Source: UBA2979 sp963694535 (GTDB lineage Bacteria; Chloroflexota; Dehalococcoidia; UBA2979). Taken from it: DNA of 26,238 nucleotides. The notes under the pieces are model-generated. The model made no database searches. It was not told the origin of the DNA and was given only the letters and a program-made list of their open reading frames with translations. The position numbers and the translations under genes were made by a program. Below, piece after piece: positions 6,988 to 15,256 of this stretch (within the stretch, counting starts at the first letter, position 1; the number at the start of each line of letters is the position of its first letter). The stretch lies in NCBI GenBank assembly GCA_963694535.1, contig CAVODE010000018.1, forward strand, positions 1-26,238, given 5' to 3'.

Positions 6988-8697
6988 TTGGCAGTACCGT
7001 TGGAAGAGTTAGATCGCCTGAATATGTCAGAAGTGTCACATGCTGCAGAGCCTGTTTTGATAGTGGGTCTGGTTACCCGCGATATGTTTTCAGCAAATGA
7101 ATCAACTCCAGGTGGGGTTCCAAGCTACGCCGGTCGAACGGTCGCTGCGCTTGGTGTGCGGGCAAATATCCTAACTATTGGGTCTCGAGATCTGGACCGT
7201 AGTGCACTAGTAGGTCACACGGTTAAAATTGTAGAAGACTCCGAGACGCTTACTTTTCGTATTGGGCAGACGCAAACTGGTGAACGTTCGCTGCGTTTAG
7301 TTAACAGACCTACAAGGGCGCTTTGTGCGTCTGATTTACCAGTAGAGTGGCCGAATCCGAAGAATATTATTTTCGGACCACTTCTCCCGGACGATATTGA
7401 TATTGAGTCCTTTTATAGGAGATTTCCAGACTCTAAGATGTGGATTATTGGGCAAGGTCTGCAGCGTACTATTGAAAGTGATCAGAGCATTGGAATGAAT
7501 TCGTCACCGACGGATAATCTCAGGCAATTGTGTCGGTCCGGCGTGACTATTTTTTTGTCTAGTAGTGAGACGAGTGGTTGGTCGGAATCAGATATGGATG
7601 AATTGGTCGCAAGCTGCGAATTAGTAGTTGTTACGAATGGGGATCAGGGTGCAGACCTTAGATCGCGGGGCGCAAGTTATACTGTTGATGCGATTCCAGC
7701 GCGAGCTGTAGATGCAACAGGCGCTGGAGATTCGTTTGCTGCCGCATTTGCTATAACTAGAGAGATTAGTCTGGTTGCAGCAGTGAAGACGGCAGTAGGT
7801 TATGGAGCGATGGCTGTGGAGAAGTCAGGTCCAGCACCGATGCCACGTTGGCCGGAAGTTCGGTCAATGCTTCGTGACTCTAAAGTGAAGAGCGAAGTTA
7901 GTGGGAGAAACCACGTAGAAAAGCAAGCGGTGATTATCGCAATTGCTAATCAAAAAGGTGGAGTTGGTAAGACGACGACAGCTGTGTCTATCGCTGCAAT
8001 ACTCGGTGAAATGGGATTGCAGGTTTTATTGGTTGACTCGGATCCGCAAGCTAATGCTACGTCCTCATTGATTGGCAGAGAGGCTAGCGAGTCCAGTGAC
8101 GCTCTTTACCGTGTCCTAATTGAGGGTGAGGATGTATCTAGGCTATTAGTTGCGACTCAGTCATCTGGATTATCCCTGCTAGGGAGTTCCACGGCATTGG
8201 CCGGAGCTGAAATCGAGCTAGTGGGTACCATGGCTCGAGAGACGCGTTTAAAAAGTGCGCTTTTTTCGCTGCAAAGTGATTTCGACGTGATCATCATAGA
8301 TTGCCCTCCCGCACTGGGCCTTTTGACTATAAATGCCTTGGTGGCGTCAAATTTTGTTTTAATACCTCTACAGTGTGAATATTTTGCACTTGAGGGGTTG
8401 AGTTCACTTCAGGAGACTATTAAATTAGTGACGGAAAATTTGAATTCGGAGCTCAAAATTCTCGGTATCGTGCTCACTATGGTTGATAACCGAGCGAATC
8501 TTGCTGCTGAGGTGGAGCGAGAGGTGAGATCACGATTTGCTGCAACATTTGAATCAGTAATTCCAAGATCTGTGAGACTTGCGGAGGCACCAAGCCATAT
8601 GCAAACAATTTCTGACTATGCGCCTGATTCGGCTGGCGCGATTGCTTATAATTCATTGGCGCTTGAAGTCATCGAGCGACTTGATTTGAAGCCGTAA
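6988..8697 (+). CDS. parA: PfkB-family sugar kinase domain fused to ParA chromosome-partitioning ATPase
   Basis: One uninterrupted 569-residue frame with two complete modules. Residues about 21-295 form a ribokinase/PfkB fold: VLIVGLVTRDMF opening strand, PGGVPSYAGRTVAALG as substrate-side signature, VVVTNGDQGADL, and the nucleotide/anion-hole motif DATGAGDSF (242-250) with the catalytic Asp. Residues about 315-569 form a full-length Soj/ParA: deviant Walker A KGGVGKT (323-329), VDSDPQANAT (349-358), Walker B-like IIIDCPP (435-441) and a normal C-terminal region. The linker is only about 20 residues. TTG 6988 has AAGGG upstream at about 10 bases; ATG 7024 is the alternative. GTG codons at 7885 or 7930 could give ParA alone, but no Shine-Dalgarno sequence is evident there. 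parB follows after 22 bases. Confidence 0.9.
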   Translation: MAVPLEELDRLNMSEVSHAAEPVLIVGLVTRDMFSANESTPGGVPSYAGRTVAALGVRANILTIGSRDLDRSALVGHTVKIVEDSETLTFRIGQTQTGERSLRLVNRPTRALCASDLPVEWPNPKNIIFGPLLPDDIDIESFYRRFPDSKMWIIGQGLQRTIESDQSIGMNSSPTDNLRQLCRSGVTIFLSSSETSGWSESDMDELVASCELVVVTNGDQGADLRSRGASYTVDAIPARAVDATGAGDSFAAAFAITREISLVAAVKTAVGYGAMAVEKSGPAPMPRWPEVRSMLRDSKVKSEVSGRNHVEKQAVIIAIANQKGGVGKTTTAVSIAAILGEMGLQVLLVDSDPQANATSSLIGREASESSDALYRVLIEGEDVSRLLVATQSSGLSLLGSSTALAGAEIELVGTMARETRLKSALFSLQSDFDVIIIDCPPALGLLTINALVASNFVLIPLQCEYFALEGLSSLQETIKLVTENLNSELKILGIVLTMVDNRANLAAEVEREVRSRFAATFESVIPRSVRLAEAPSHMQTISDYAPDSAGAIAYNSLALEVIERLDLKP

Positions 8698-8719
8698 CGA
8701 AGAGAGGGATGGTGTATAT

Positions 8720-9595
8720 ATGGGTGGTTCACCCCGTCTAGGAAGAGGATTAGATGCTTTGTTTCAAGGCTCTCCTCAGAAAAATGAGTCGTCAAAGACT
8801 ACGAGTGAGAGTAATCTGATTCAAGTCACCCTGATCTCACCAGATCCGGAGCAACCACGAAAGCATTTTGATGAGGCAGAACTTGAGACTCTAAAGCAGT
8901 CGATAACGATTCATGGCGTTTTGCAGCCTATTTTGGTCACTAGATCTCATTTGGATAATTCCAGATTTCTCATTATTGCTGGCGAGCGCCGATGGCGAGC
9001 AGCGCGAGCAGCTGGTTTGGACAGCATCCCGTGCGTAGTGCGCGAGATGGGAGAGAATAATCATTTGATGTTGGCCTTAGTGGAAAATCTGCAACGGGCC
9101 GACTTGAGTACACTTGAGGAAGCTGAGGCATTTAGACAACTGCAGGAAAAATTTGGGTTAACTCAACAGGAGATTGGTGATCGACTTGGTCGTTCGAGGA
9201 GTGCAGTCGCAAATGTTCTACGACTTCTTGATCTTTCGGGCGGAGCTCAGGGATATTTGCGTGATGGATCTATTTCCTTCGGTCATGCTCGAACTTTGCT
9301 GCAGATTCAAGATGGGTTGGAACAAGTAAGGCTATGCGAATTAATTGTATCCAAGCAACTGAGCGTTAGAGATCTTGAGCGATTGCTGGCTCAAAATGTG
9401 GCAAAGCCAATCGTGAAGTCACAGCCTAAGAACCGAGAGGATGCAGGGCTTGAGGATGCCATCCAACAAGCATTGGGTACAAGGGCTAAGCTGCGCCGGA
9501 ATTCGAAAGGTGCCGGCGCGCTTACAATTTATTTTTATTCTGATGAGGAGCTTACCGGAATCCTTGATAGTGTTATTGGTGAGAATCAATTGTAG
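8720..9595 (+). CDS. parB: ParB chromosome-partitioning protein, CTP-dependent clamp
   Basis: 291 residues with the standard chromosomal ParB order. A basic N-terminal ParA-interacting peptide (PRLGRGLDALF, 5-15) comes first. The CTPase domain has PRKHFDEAELETL, GERRWRAARAAGL (88-100) and ENLQRADLSTLEEA (122-135). A helix-turn-helix follows (LTQQEIGDRLGRSRSAVANVLRLL, about 147-170), then SFGHARTLL, and a C-terminal dimerisation domain. It binds parS; a parS site is at 3816-3831. It starts 22 bases after the PfkB-ParA gene, giving a two-gene partition operon. Confidence 0.96.
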   Translation: MGGSPRLGRGLDALFQGSPQKNESSKTTSESNLIQVTLISPDPEQPRKHFDEAELETLKQSITIHGVLQPILVTRSHLDNSRFLIIAGERRWRAARAAGLDSIPCVVREMGENNHLMLALVENLQRADLSTLEEAEAFRQLQEKFGLTQQEIGDRLGRSRSAVANVLRLLDLSGGAQGYLRDGSISFGHARTLLQIQDGLEQVRLCELIVSKQLSVRDLERLLAQNVAKPIVKSQPKNREDAGLEDAIQQALGTRAKLRRNSKGAGALTIYFYSDEELTGILDSVIGENQL

Positions 9596-9634
9596 TTATT
9601 GCGGTAGGTCGTTCGTATGTGAAAGGAGATAAGA

Positions 9635-10129
9635 ATGGAACCATCTGTATATTCAAACGATGTAGAGGCGAAACTGGCAGAATTAGGAATTTCGTTACCA
9701 GAGATAACTAGCCCACTAGCGCTATATCAACCAGTTCGACGCGGAGGTTATTACCTCTACGTATCCGGACAGATCGCAATCAGTGAGGGTTCACTTGTGC
9801 ACCCAGGGGTAGTTGGAGACAGTGTGGGAGTTGATTCGGCAATTCAAGCAGCTCGTATATGCACGATTAATGGTTTAGCTGCAGTGAAGAAGTTTATAGG
9901 TGGATTAGATGGAATTCGACTTATGAAGTTGTCAGGCTACGTCGCCTCAACACCTGATTTTCACCAACAGCCCAAAGTTATAGATGGCGCAAGTCAGTTA
10001 TTAATTGATGTGTTTGGCCCCGAGGTGGGTATGGGCGCTAGAGCGGCCATCGGAGTTTCTGCTTTACCTCTTGGTTCTTCAGTAGAGGTTGAGCTAATGT
10101 TTGAGTTGGATCCGGCTGTTTATAGTTGA
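9635..10129 (+). CDS. RidA/YjgF-YER057c-UK114 family protein
   Basis: 164 residues of the YjgF/RidA fold, closest in layout to the longer subgroup with an N-terminal helix (VEAKLAELGISLPE). Family landmarks are YLYVSGQIAI, AARICTINGLAAVKKFIGGLDGI, VKLSGYV-type strand (here MKLSGYVAS) and GARAAIGVSALPLGSSVEVE near the C terminus. Archetypal RidA hydrolyses reactive enamine/imine intermediates; this subgroup's substrate is unknown. The ATG is preceded by AAAGGAGA, a strong Shine-Dalgarno sequence. It follows parB by 39 bases and may be cotranscribed. Confidence 0.88.
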   Translation: MEPSVYSNDVEAKLAELGISLPEITSPLALYQPVRRGGYYLYVSGQIAISEGSLVHPGVVGDSVGVDSAIQAARICTINGLAAVKKFIGGLDGIRLMKLSGYVASTPDFHQQPKVIDGASQLLIDVFGPEVGMGARAAIGVSALPLGSSVEVELMFELDPAVYS

Positions 10130-10176
10130 GAATTGAATTATGGTTTTCAATAGACTGATTGTGAATTGAGGCTAGC

Positions 10177-10659
10177 ATGTCGCGTATTGATTTTGTGACC
10201 GGAGCCCCGGAAAAGTATGCTCATCTTGTCGATGATTTAATTCAAGTCAGGACAGAGTTAAGGGCAGTTGTGAACTCGTTTTCTGAGGCGGAGATGCGAT
10301 TGGGGAGAGCTGACGACATCTGGTCAGCTAAGCGCACGCTTGCTCATATTGGCGTTTATGTTCATGTAAATGGCATATTCATTCATCGTATGGTAACTAT
10401 GACTGATCCACAAAGAGTGGGCGTGAGCGAGGATCAGGAAATACAGGCGCGTGGTTTTATGAACCGGTCAAGTCTCGAGCTTTTGGACTATATAGATCAA
10501 GAAATACAGGAAACCGTTGAGCTATTGGCTCATACTCCTGATGCAGCGTGGGGCCGCCGAGGAATAGTTGAGGGCAATAGTCGTTCACTTAGACAGCGGG
10601 TAGTGAGTCATGCGGATCATATTCGCGATCATATGGCCCAAATTAGTGCCTGCAAGTGA
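10177..10659 (+). CDS. DinB-like / damage-inducible four-helix bundle protein
   Basis: 160 residues with the DinB/YfiT pattern: a first helix LVDDLIQVRTELRAVVNS, WSAKRTLAHIGVYVHV containing His57, and a C-terminal helix SHADHIRDHMAQI supplying His145, His148 and His152. These His residues fit the metal site typical of the superfamily, which includes bacillithiol/mycothiol-dependent enzymes. The actual reaction cannot be deduced. GAGG lies 5 bases before the ATG. The gene ends 4 bases from the convergent rhodanese gene, so no room for a separate terminator exists. Confidence 0.82.
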   Translation: MSRIDFVTGAPEKYAHLVDDLIQVRTELRAVVNSFSEAEMRLGRADDIWSAKRTLAHIGVYVHVNGIFIHRMVTMTDPQRVGVSEDQEIQARGFMNRSSLELLDYIDQEIQETVELLAHTPDAAWGRRGIVEGNSRSLRQRVVSHADHIRDHMAQISACK

Positions 10660-10663
10660 CTAA

Positions 10664-11506
10664 TTAATTTGCCTCAATTGGTAAATGTTCGAGGTAGGAC
10701 CATTCTGCCCACGACCCATCATAATTTTTCGTGTTTGTCCAGCCTAGGAGTTCAGACATCACAAACCAAGATACTGCTGATCTAATACCTCCGCCACAGT
10801 AGGGATAGACTGGCGTATTTCCGTCGACTCCAGACTTCGCATATAGGGCGATAAGCTGTTCGGTATCAAGCAATTGTGCATCCTCATCTAGTAAATCTTC
10901 CCAATTCAAGTGTGAGGCTCCAGGGATCCGTCCATACCTTGTAGCAGGATGCTCGCCTGGCAGACCAAGATATTCTTCGCTTGAGCGGCAGTCGAGGATT
11001 AGGCCGGTCTTTTGGTTATTACTGACAGCTAGAACGTCTTCCTGATCTACTATTATATTTTGATTTGCCGAGTCAACTTCGCAGATTACCTGTGTTGTAT
11101 CTATTTCAGATGTGGTTGTAGGAAATCCAATTTTTTCCATGGCGGCGACCGATGTAGCCGCGATAGATACGTTTTCGACACCGAAATACTTAAGTACCCA
11201 GTAGGCTCTGTACGGCCATGGTGATATATCTCTCGCCATGCAAACTATCTTTTGCGATCCATTTTTACCTAAGATACCCATTCTGCCCAGAGTGGATTCG
11301 AGTTGTTGTTGTTCTGGTGCAAGCGCTCGAATTCCATTACGTTCAGTGGTAAAGTCTCCATAGCCATCTGCCCATACCGCTTTCAACAGGTGTCCTTCAT
11401 GATATTCAGTTTTCGTGGCGCCAACGTGAAGAAAAATGATTTCAGGATCGTCGAGGTTATTCATAATCCAATCAGCAGACGCAATTGCACTATTAGAGTT
11501 AGTCAT
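10664..11506 (-). CDS. Sulfurtransferase with two rhodanese domains
   Basis: 280 residues, the normal length of thiosulfate/3-mercaptopyruvate sulfurtransferases. The N-terminal non-catalytic rhodanese module has EYHEGHLLKAVWADGYGDF and SPWPYRAYWVLKYFG. The catalytic module starts at about residue 150, with LILDCRSSEEYLG, GRIPGASHLNWEDLL and the active-site loop PYCGGGIRSA, where Cys237 would carry the persulfide. The loop differs from CRKGVT (classical rhodanese) and CGSGVTA (MST), so the substrate is uncertain. It starts 24 bases after ricT and is the last gene of the minus-strand set. Confidence 0.88.
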   Translation of the reverse strand: MTNSNSAIASADWIMNNLDDPEIIFLHVGATKTEYHEGHLLKAVWADGYGDFTTERNGIRALAPEQQQLESTLGRMGILGKNGSQKIVCMARDISPWPYRAYWVLKYFGVENVSIAATSVAAMEKIGFPTTTSEIDTTQVICEVDSANQNIIVDQEDVLAVSNNQKTGLILDCRSSEEYLGLPGEHPATRYGRIPGASHLNWEDLLDEDAQLLDTEQLIALYAKSGVDGNTPVYPYCGGGIRSAVSWFVMSELLGWTNTKNYDGSWAEWSYLEHLPIEAN

Positions 11507-11530
11507 TGTTTATTGTCCAATACAAATCAA

Positions 11531-12706
11531 TTAGTCTGTTTTCGAGCTTTCATTTTCAGGATTACGTCGTTTGCCCCCACGCTTTCCTCGGCGACGGTTT
11601 TTAGTTTGGGGCGAATTGCTTTCTTCGGATGAAGTTTGTTCTGCCTTTGTGCCGGCGGGTCTCCGCCGAGCGATTTGACTACTATTGCTCTTGCTAGAGG
11701 TAGTACTACGTCGAGGCCTACTTTTATTTTTGTCTTGTTTTCGCTTCTCTGGCTGCTTGCGATTCGGATCGGAGTCTTTTTCAGCTGGCGTATCTATCGG
11801 CGTGAGCACGGCCAGTAAATTCTTTTGTCGTTCTTCATCCTCTAAACGAACAGCTGCTTCGACTTTACTATCGAGTTCAATTGGTCTCACCGTAGTACCC
11901 ATCTGAGAGCGTAATTCCGCGGCAGATATCTGAATAATTTCTCCCGTATCTTTGAAGTGAAGTCTCACTGTTTCACTCAGATAATTGATTGAGAGAACCT
12001 TCGCTCTGCCTGCAGGGGTGCTGATGGTTTTGCCGATTTTAGGAAGTGTTCCGGCAATTTCTCTGTAGGCATCTACTTCGAAGGTTAGGCAGCAGAGTAA
12101 TCGGCCACATACTCCGGATATTTTTGAGGGATTGGGGGCGAGGCCCTGATCTTTAGCGAGTTTAATTGAAATGGATGGAAAGGTAGTCATCCAAGAAGAG
12201 CAACAGAGTTCTCGGCCACAAACGCCGAAACCACCAGTTTCTTTTGCTCTATCACGATCCCCAATTTTCGTTAAATTAATTGTTTCAGAGTAATTTTCGG
12301 ACAGAATCTTTAATAAATCATTTTCTCTACGATGTTGCTGATCGGGTGCCGTATATTTAATATCAAGGTAATTTCCGGCAAGGTCATAGTGGAGACTCGC
12401 GACACGTATCTTTGAGTTTATACGTGCCGCATACGCTTGTGTGCGGCGGATTTCTTCCTTTGCTTTGTCTTTTGCTTGGTGTTCACGAGACATATCGTCC
12501 TCAGTTGCCAAGCGTTCAATTACTCGGATAGGACCCCTTGTGCTCCCGGCCATGACTTGGTCAGGTGTCAGGACTACGCGACCAACACGTTCGCCGCGGT
12601 TGGTGCTGATTATCACATAGTCACCGATTTTTAAGTCAATTTCTCCGGGGCTACAATATAAGAGCTCTGCGGCAGTAGACAGGCGGACACCTGCTATTTT
12701 TTCCAT
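11531..12706 (-). CDS. ricT: PSP1-domain protein RicT (YaaT), Fe-S cluster ligand cysteines
   Basis: 391 residues. The N-terminal 290 residues match the PSP1/RicT family: KIGDYVIISTNRGERVGRVV, ARINSKIRVASLHYDLAG, then two cysteine motifs GVCGRELCCSSW (C163, C168, C169) and GVCGRLLCCLTFE (C200, C205, C206). In Bacillus, RicT acts with RicA/RicF, binds Fe-S clusters and influences RNase Y-dependent RNA maturation; it is encoded next to holB there as here. From about residue 295 the protein is a Lys/Arg/Ser-rich low-complexity tail ending near RRRGKRGGKRR, longer than typical. The start is ATG at 12706. Confidence 0.92.
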   Translation of the reverse strand: MEKIAGVRLSTAAELLYCSPGEIDLKIGDYVIISTNRGERVGRVVLTPDQVMAGSTRGPIRVIERLATEDDMSREHQAKDKAKEEIRRTQAYAARINSKIRVASLHYDLAGNYLDIKYTAPDQQHRRENDLLKILSENYSETINLTKIGDRDRAKETGGFGVCGRELCCSSWMTTFPSISIKLAKDQGLAPNPSKISGVCGRLLCCLTFEVDAYREIAGTLPKIGKTISTPAGRAKVLSINYLSETVRLHFKDTGEIIQISAAELRSQMGTTVRPIELDSKVEAAVRLEDEERQKNLLAVLTPIDTPAEKDSDPNRKQPEKRKQDKNKSRPRRSTTSSKSNSSQIARRRPAGTKAEQTSSEESNSPQTKNRRRGKRGGKRRNPENESSKTD

Positions 12707-12777
12707 GATTTTTCCAGTCAGTATGCGAATACTCTGTAACTTACAAAGTGTCGTTATTTAATGGTCAGACTTGTATT

Positions 12778-13839
12778 CTAATGAGTGTTGGAGAGTTGTG
12801 GTATATCAATCATCATTACGTCTAGTGCAAGCCTTGCGTTGACATTTACCTGAAGATTATTTTCAGCTTCTTCGAGTGCCGTAAGTGCCTGAAGAGCGAT
12901 TTGGGAAGTCAGTTGCGAGTCAGACTTATGGTGAAAAATAGAAAGTTCGATTGAGACAATATTCGCTGCTATCTGGAGCGCTTCACGCCACCAGGCCTTC
13001 CAAATATTTAGTGTTTCAAGCACCACCTCAGGTTCGTTACGCCAAGCTTTACCTAATCTTTCACTATAATTCATTCGGTCCCGGCTTCCAGCACGGGCGA
13101 GAATTTCGATATCTTCTAGTATTGAGTTAAGTGTTATTTCATATGCTGGGTCGGTTAATTGGGTGTATGCACGGCCATAGCACCCCTTGGTTATTGTTGC
13201 GTATTTATTGGCAGACTGAATGTCATCGGTTAAGTTAGATTTCAATATTGCGTCCGCTAATAAATCTCTGGACATTGCAGGTATTTGCACTAGTTGGCAA
13301 CGCGATTTTATGGTGAGATTAAGATTGCCAGGATTAGCTGAAAGCAACAGTATTGTGGTGTGCGGTGGGGGTTCTTCAAGTTGTTTGAGTAAAGCATCCT
13401 GCCCACTTGGCGGGACGTCATCTATGGAATCAATAACAAATACTTTATGAGTTCCGGTGAAAGATTTAAGATTCATATCTTTATTCATACTTCGGATCTG
13501 GCAGACTCCGATAGATCTTGTTGGGTGAATCCCGCAGCCACCTTTGCATTCTCCACCGATTCGAACCCACTGAACATCACCAAATTCTTCTTTTTCAATT
13601 GCGTCGTAAATTGAGTATGAGTTGTTTTGTTTACCGTTCGGTGAAAAAAGTTCCTGAGTAAATCGAGTTGCAAGAGTTCTCTTACCGACAGCTTTAGGGC
13701 CAGTAATGAGATAGCTTCGGCTAAACTTATTGTTTTTGATGTCTTCCTGCAAAAGTTTTACTGCTTGTTCAGCCCCATGCATTCCCCAGTTGGTTATTTC
13801 GCCGTTGGACTGGACTTTTGCCTCGCTATCGAACAACAC
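12778..13839 (-). CDS. holB: DNA polymerase III delta' subunit (clamp loader)
   Basis: 353 residues. AAA+ landmarks are ITGPKAVGKRTL (Walker A, 46-55), KVFVIDSIDDVPPSGQDALLKQLEEPPPHT, LLLSANPGNLNLTIKSRCQLVQI with the conserved SRC. The subunit belongs to the clamp loader that opens the beta sliding clamp. Three cysteines (C98, C102, C113) fall in an insert just before SIGVCQIR, rather than in the usual zinc knuckle ahead of this strand. The GTG start at 13839 has AGGAG 8 bases upstream; this sequence overlaps the lysA stop codon, so translation is probably coupled. Confidence 0.9.
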   Translation of the reverse strand: MLFDSEAKVQSNGEITNWGMHGAEQAVKLLQEDIKNNKFSRSYLITGPKAVGKRTLATRFTQELFSPNGKQNNSYSIYDAIEKEEFGDVQWVRIGGECKGGCGIHPTRSIGVCQIRSMNKDMNLKSFTGTHKVFVIDSIDDVPPSGQDALLKQLEEPPPHTTILLLSANPGNLNLTIKSRCQLVQIPAMSRDLLADAILKSNLTDDIQSANKYATITKGCYGRAYTQLTDPAYEITLNSILEDIEILARAGSRDRMNYSERLGKAWRNEPEVVLETLNIWKAWWREALQIAANIVSIELSIFHHKSDSQLTSQIALQALTALEEAENNLQVNVNARLALDVMMIDIPQLSNTH

Positions 13840-13849
13840 AACTAAGCTC

Positions 13850-15214
13850 CTACGGACTATCAGTCGATATCAAGGGGCCAATTTGATCTGTGACATCTAA
13901 ACTTGTGAGGTCATCATATGTTTCTCTTCGCCGTATGACGTACGCTTTGCCGCCTTCAACCATGATAACGGCTGGTTTTAGGGAGAGATTATAGTTTGAC
14001 TCCATGGCCAACTGGTAGGCACCAGCAGCTGGAATAGCGATCAACTCGTCTCTTTTAAGGACAGGCAATTTTACATCTCTCGCGAGGACATCACCTGATT
14101 CACAGAACTTTCCTGCAATAGTTACTGTTTCTTGGGCAGGATCGAATGGCCTTTCCGCAGCCATTACTTCATACTCTGAGCCATAAATGGCCGGGCGTAT
14201 ATTGTCAGACATGCCGCCGTCCACCGCTACATAAGTTCGAATACCAGGTATTTCTTTTCTTGAACCGATTGAGTAGAGAGCAACTCCGGCCCTAGCTACT
14301 AAAGCTCGCCCTGGTTCAATGATTAGTCTTGGTGGAGGAAACGAGAGCAGATCTGCTTGCTCTGCAAGTGTTTCGCAAATTGCGCTGGCATATGCTGAGG
14401 GTTCGGGGGGATTGTCGGAGTTGGTGTATGCGACCGCGAAACCTCCTCCTGGAGAGAAATCAGATACAAGGATGCCTATATCTGAAAGGTGCTTTATTAA
14501 TTGCGCACCGACTTTGACTCCAGCTATATAAGGCTCCATCCCGAATATTGGGCTGCCAAGATGCATGTGAACTCCCCGAAAGTCTAGATGCTTCGCCTCA
14601 TTAATTTTGATGCATGCGTCATATGCTTCGTTATTTTCAATTGCCACTCCAAACTTAGAGTCCACGAGTCCCGTCGTAGTGGCTGCATGCGTATGTGCAT
14701 CGACACTGGGTGAAATTCGAAGCATTACTTTCTGGATTATTCCCATTTCTTCAGAAATTGACTCAAGCAACTCTATTTCATCGACACTATTTATAACGAT
14801 GTGGCCTAATTTATTTTCTAAGGCTTCTCGTAACTCGTTCGCTGTTTTGTTATTTCCGTGAAAGGCTGAGTGGGAGACATCAACGCCTGCTCTTTGTAAA
14901 ACAGCCATTTCGCCACCAGACACGACATCAAATGAAAGTCCTTCGCCCGCTAGGAATTGAGCCATCGGAACATTGATCCATGCTTTTGACGCATAGTGAA
15001 CTTCGACTCCATATGGCCACTTTGCATTAAAGGCCTTTATATACTCCGAGGCCTGATTTCGTAATGTTTTTGCGTCGTATATATACAGTGGGGTACCAAA
15101 TTCATTTGCGAGATCCCTTGTGGAGCAATCACCAATAGTCAAAGTACCCTCGTCTGACGTGGAGCTACTGAGTGGCAATATTTTTTTGAGTGGTAAATCT
15201 AGTTCGGTAGTCAT
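13850..15214 (-). CDS. lysA: Diaminopimelate decarboxylase
   Basis: 454 residues, slightly longer than usual because of an N-terminal extension of about 20 residues. Fold-type III PLP enzyme motifs: VHYASKAW with the Schiff-base Lys77, SGGEMAVLQRAG, HMHLGSPI, SPGGGFAVAYT, IIEPGRALVARAG (EPGR 300-303), the catalytic CESGD (371-375) supplied to the partner subunit, and AGAYQLAMESNYN (397-409). It converts meso-diaminopimelate to L-lysine, the last step of lysine synthesis. GAGG lies 4 bases before the ATG. Confidence 0.96.
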   Translation of the reverse strand: MTTELDLPLKKILPLSSSTSDEGTLTIGDCSTRDLANEFGTPLYIYDAKTLRNQASEYIKAFNAKWPYGVEVHYASKAWINVPMAQFLAGEGLSFDVVSGGEMAVLQRAGVDVSHSAFHGNNKTANELREALENKLGHIVINSVDEIELLESISEEMGIIQKVMLRISPSVDAHTHAATTTGLVDSKFGVAIENNEAYDACIKINEAKHLDFRGVHMHLGSPIFGMEPYIAGVKVGAQLIKHLSDIGILVSDFSPGGGFAVAYTNSDNPPEPSAYASAICETLAEQADLLSFPPPRLIIEPGRALVARAGVALYSIGSRKEIPGIRTYVAVDGGMSDNIRPAIYGSEYEVMAAERPFDPAQETVTIAGKFCESGDVLARDVKLPVLKRDELIAIPAAGAYQLAMESNYNLSLKPAVIMVEGGKAYVIRRRETYDDLTSLDVTDQIGPLISTDSP

Positions 15215-15256
15215 AAAACCTCAATTTATTAATTAACTATGAAAAGGTGACGCCAG

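Noticed and set aside
15215..15256. Lysine riboswitch upstream of lysA
   Set aside because: The gap to the upstream GNAT gene is only 42 bases, far too short for an L-box aptamer.
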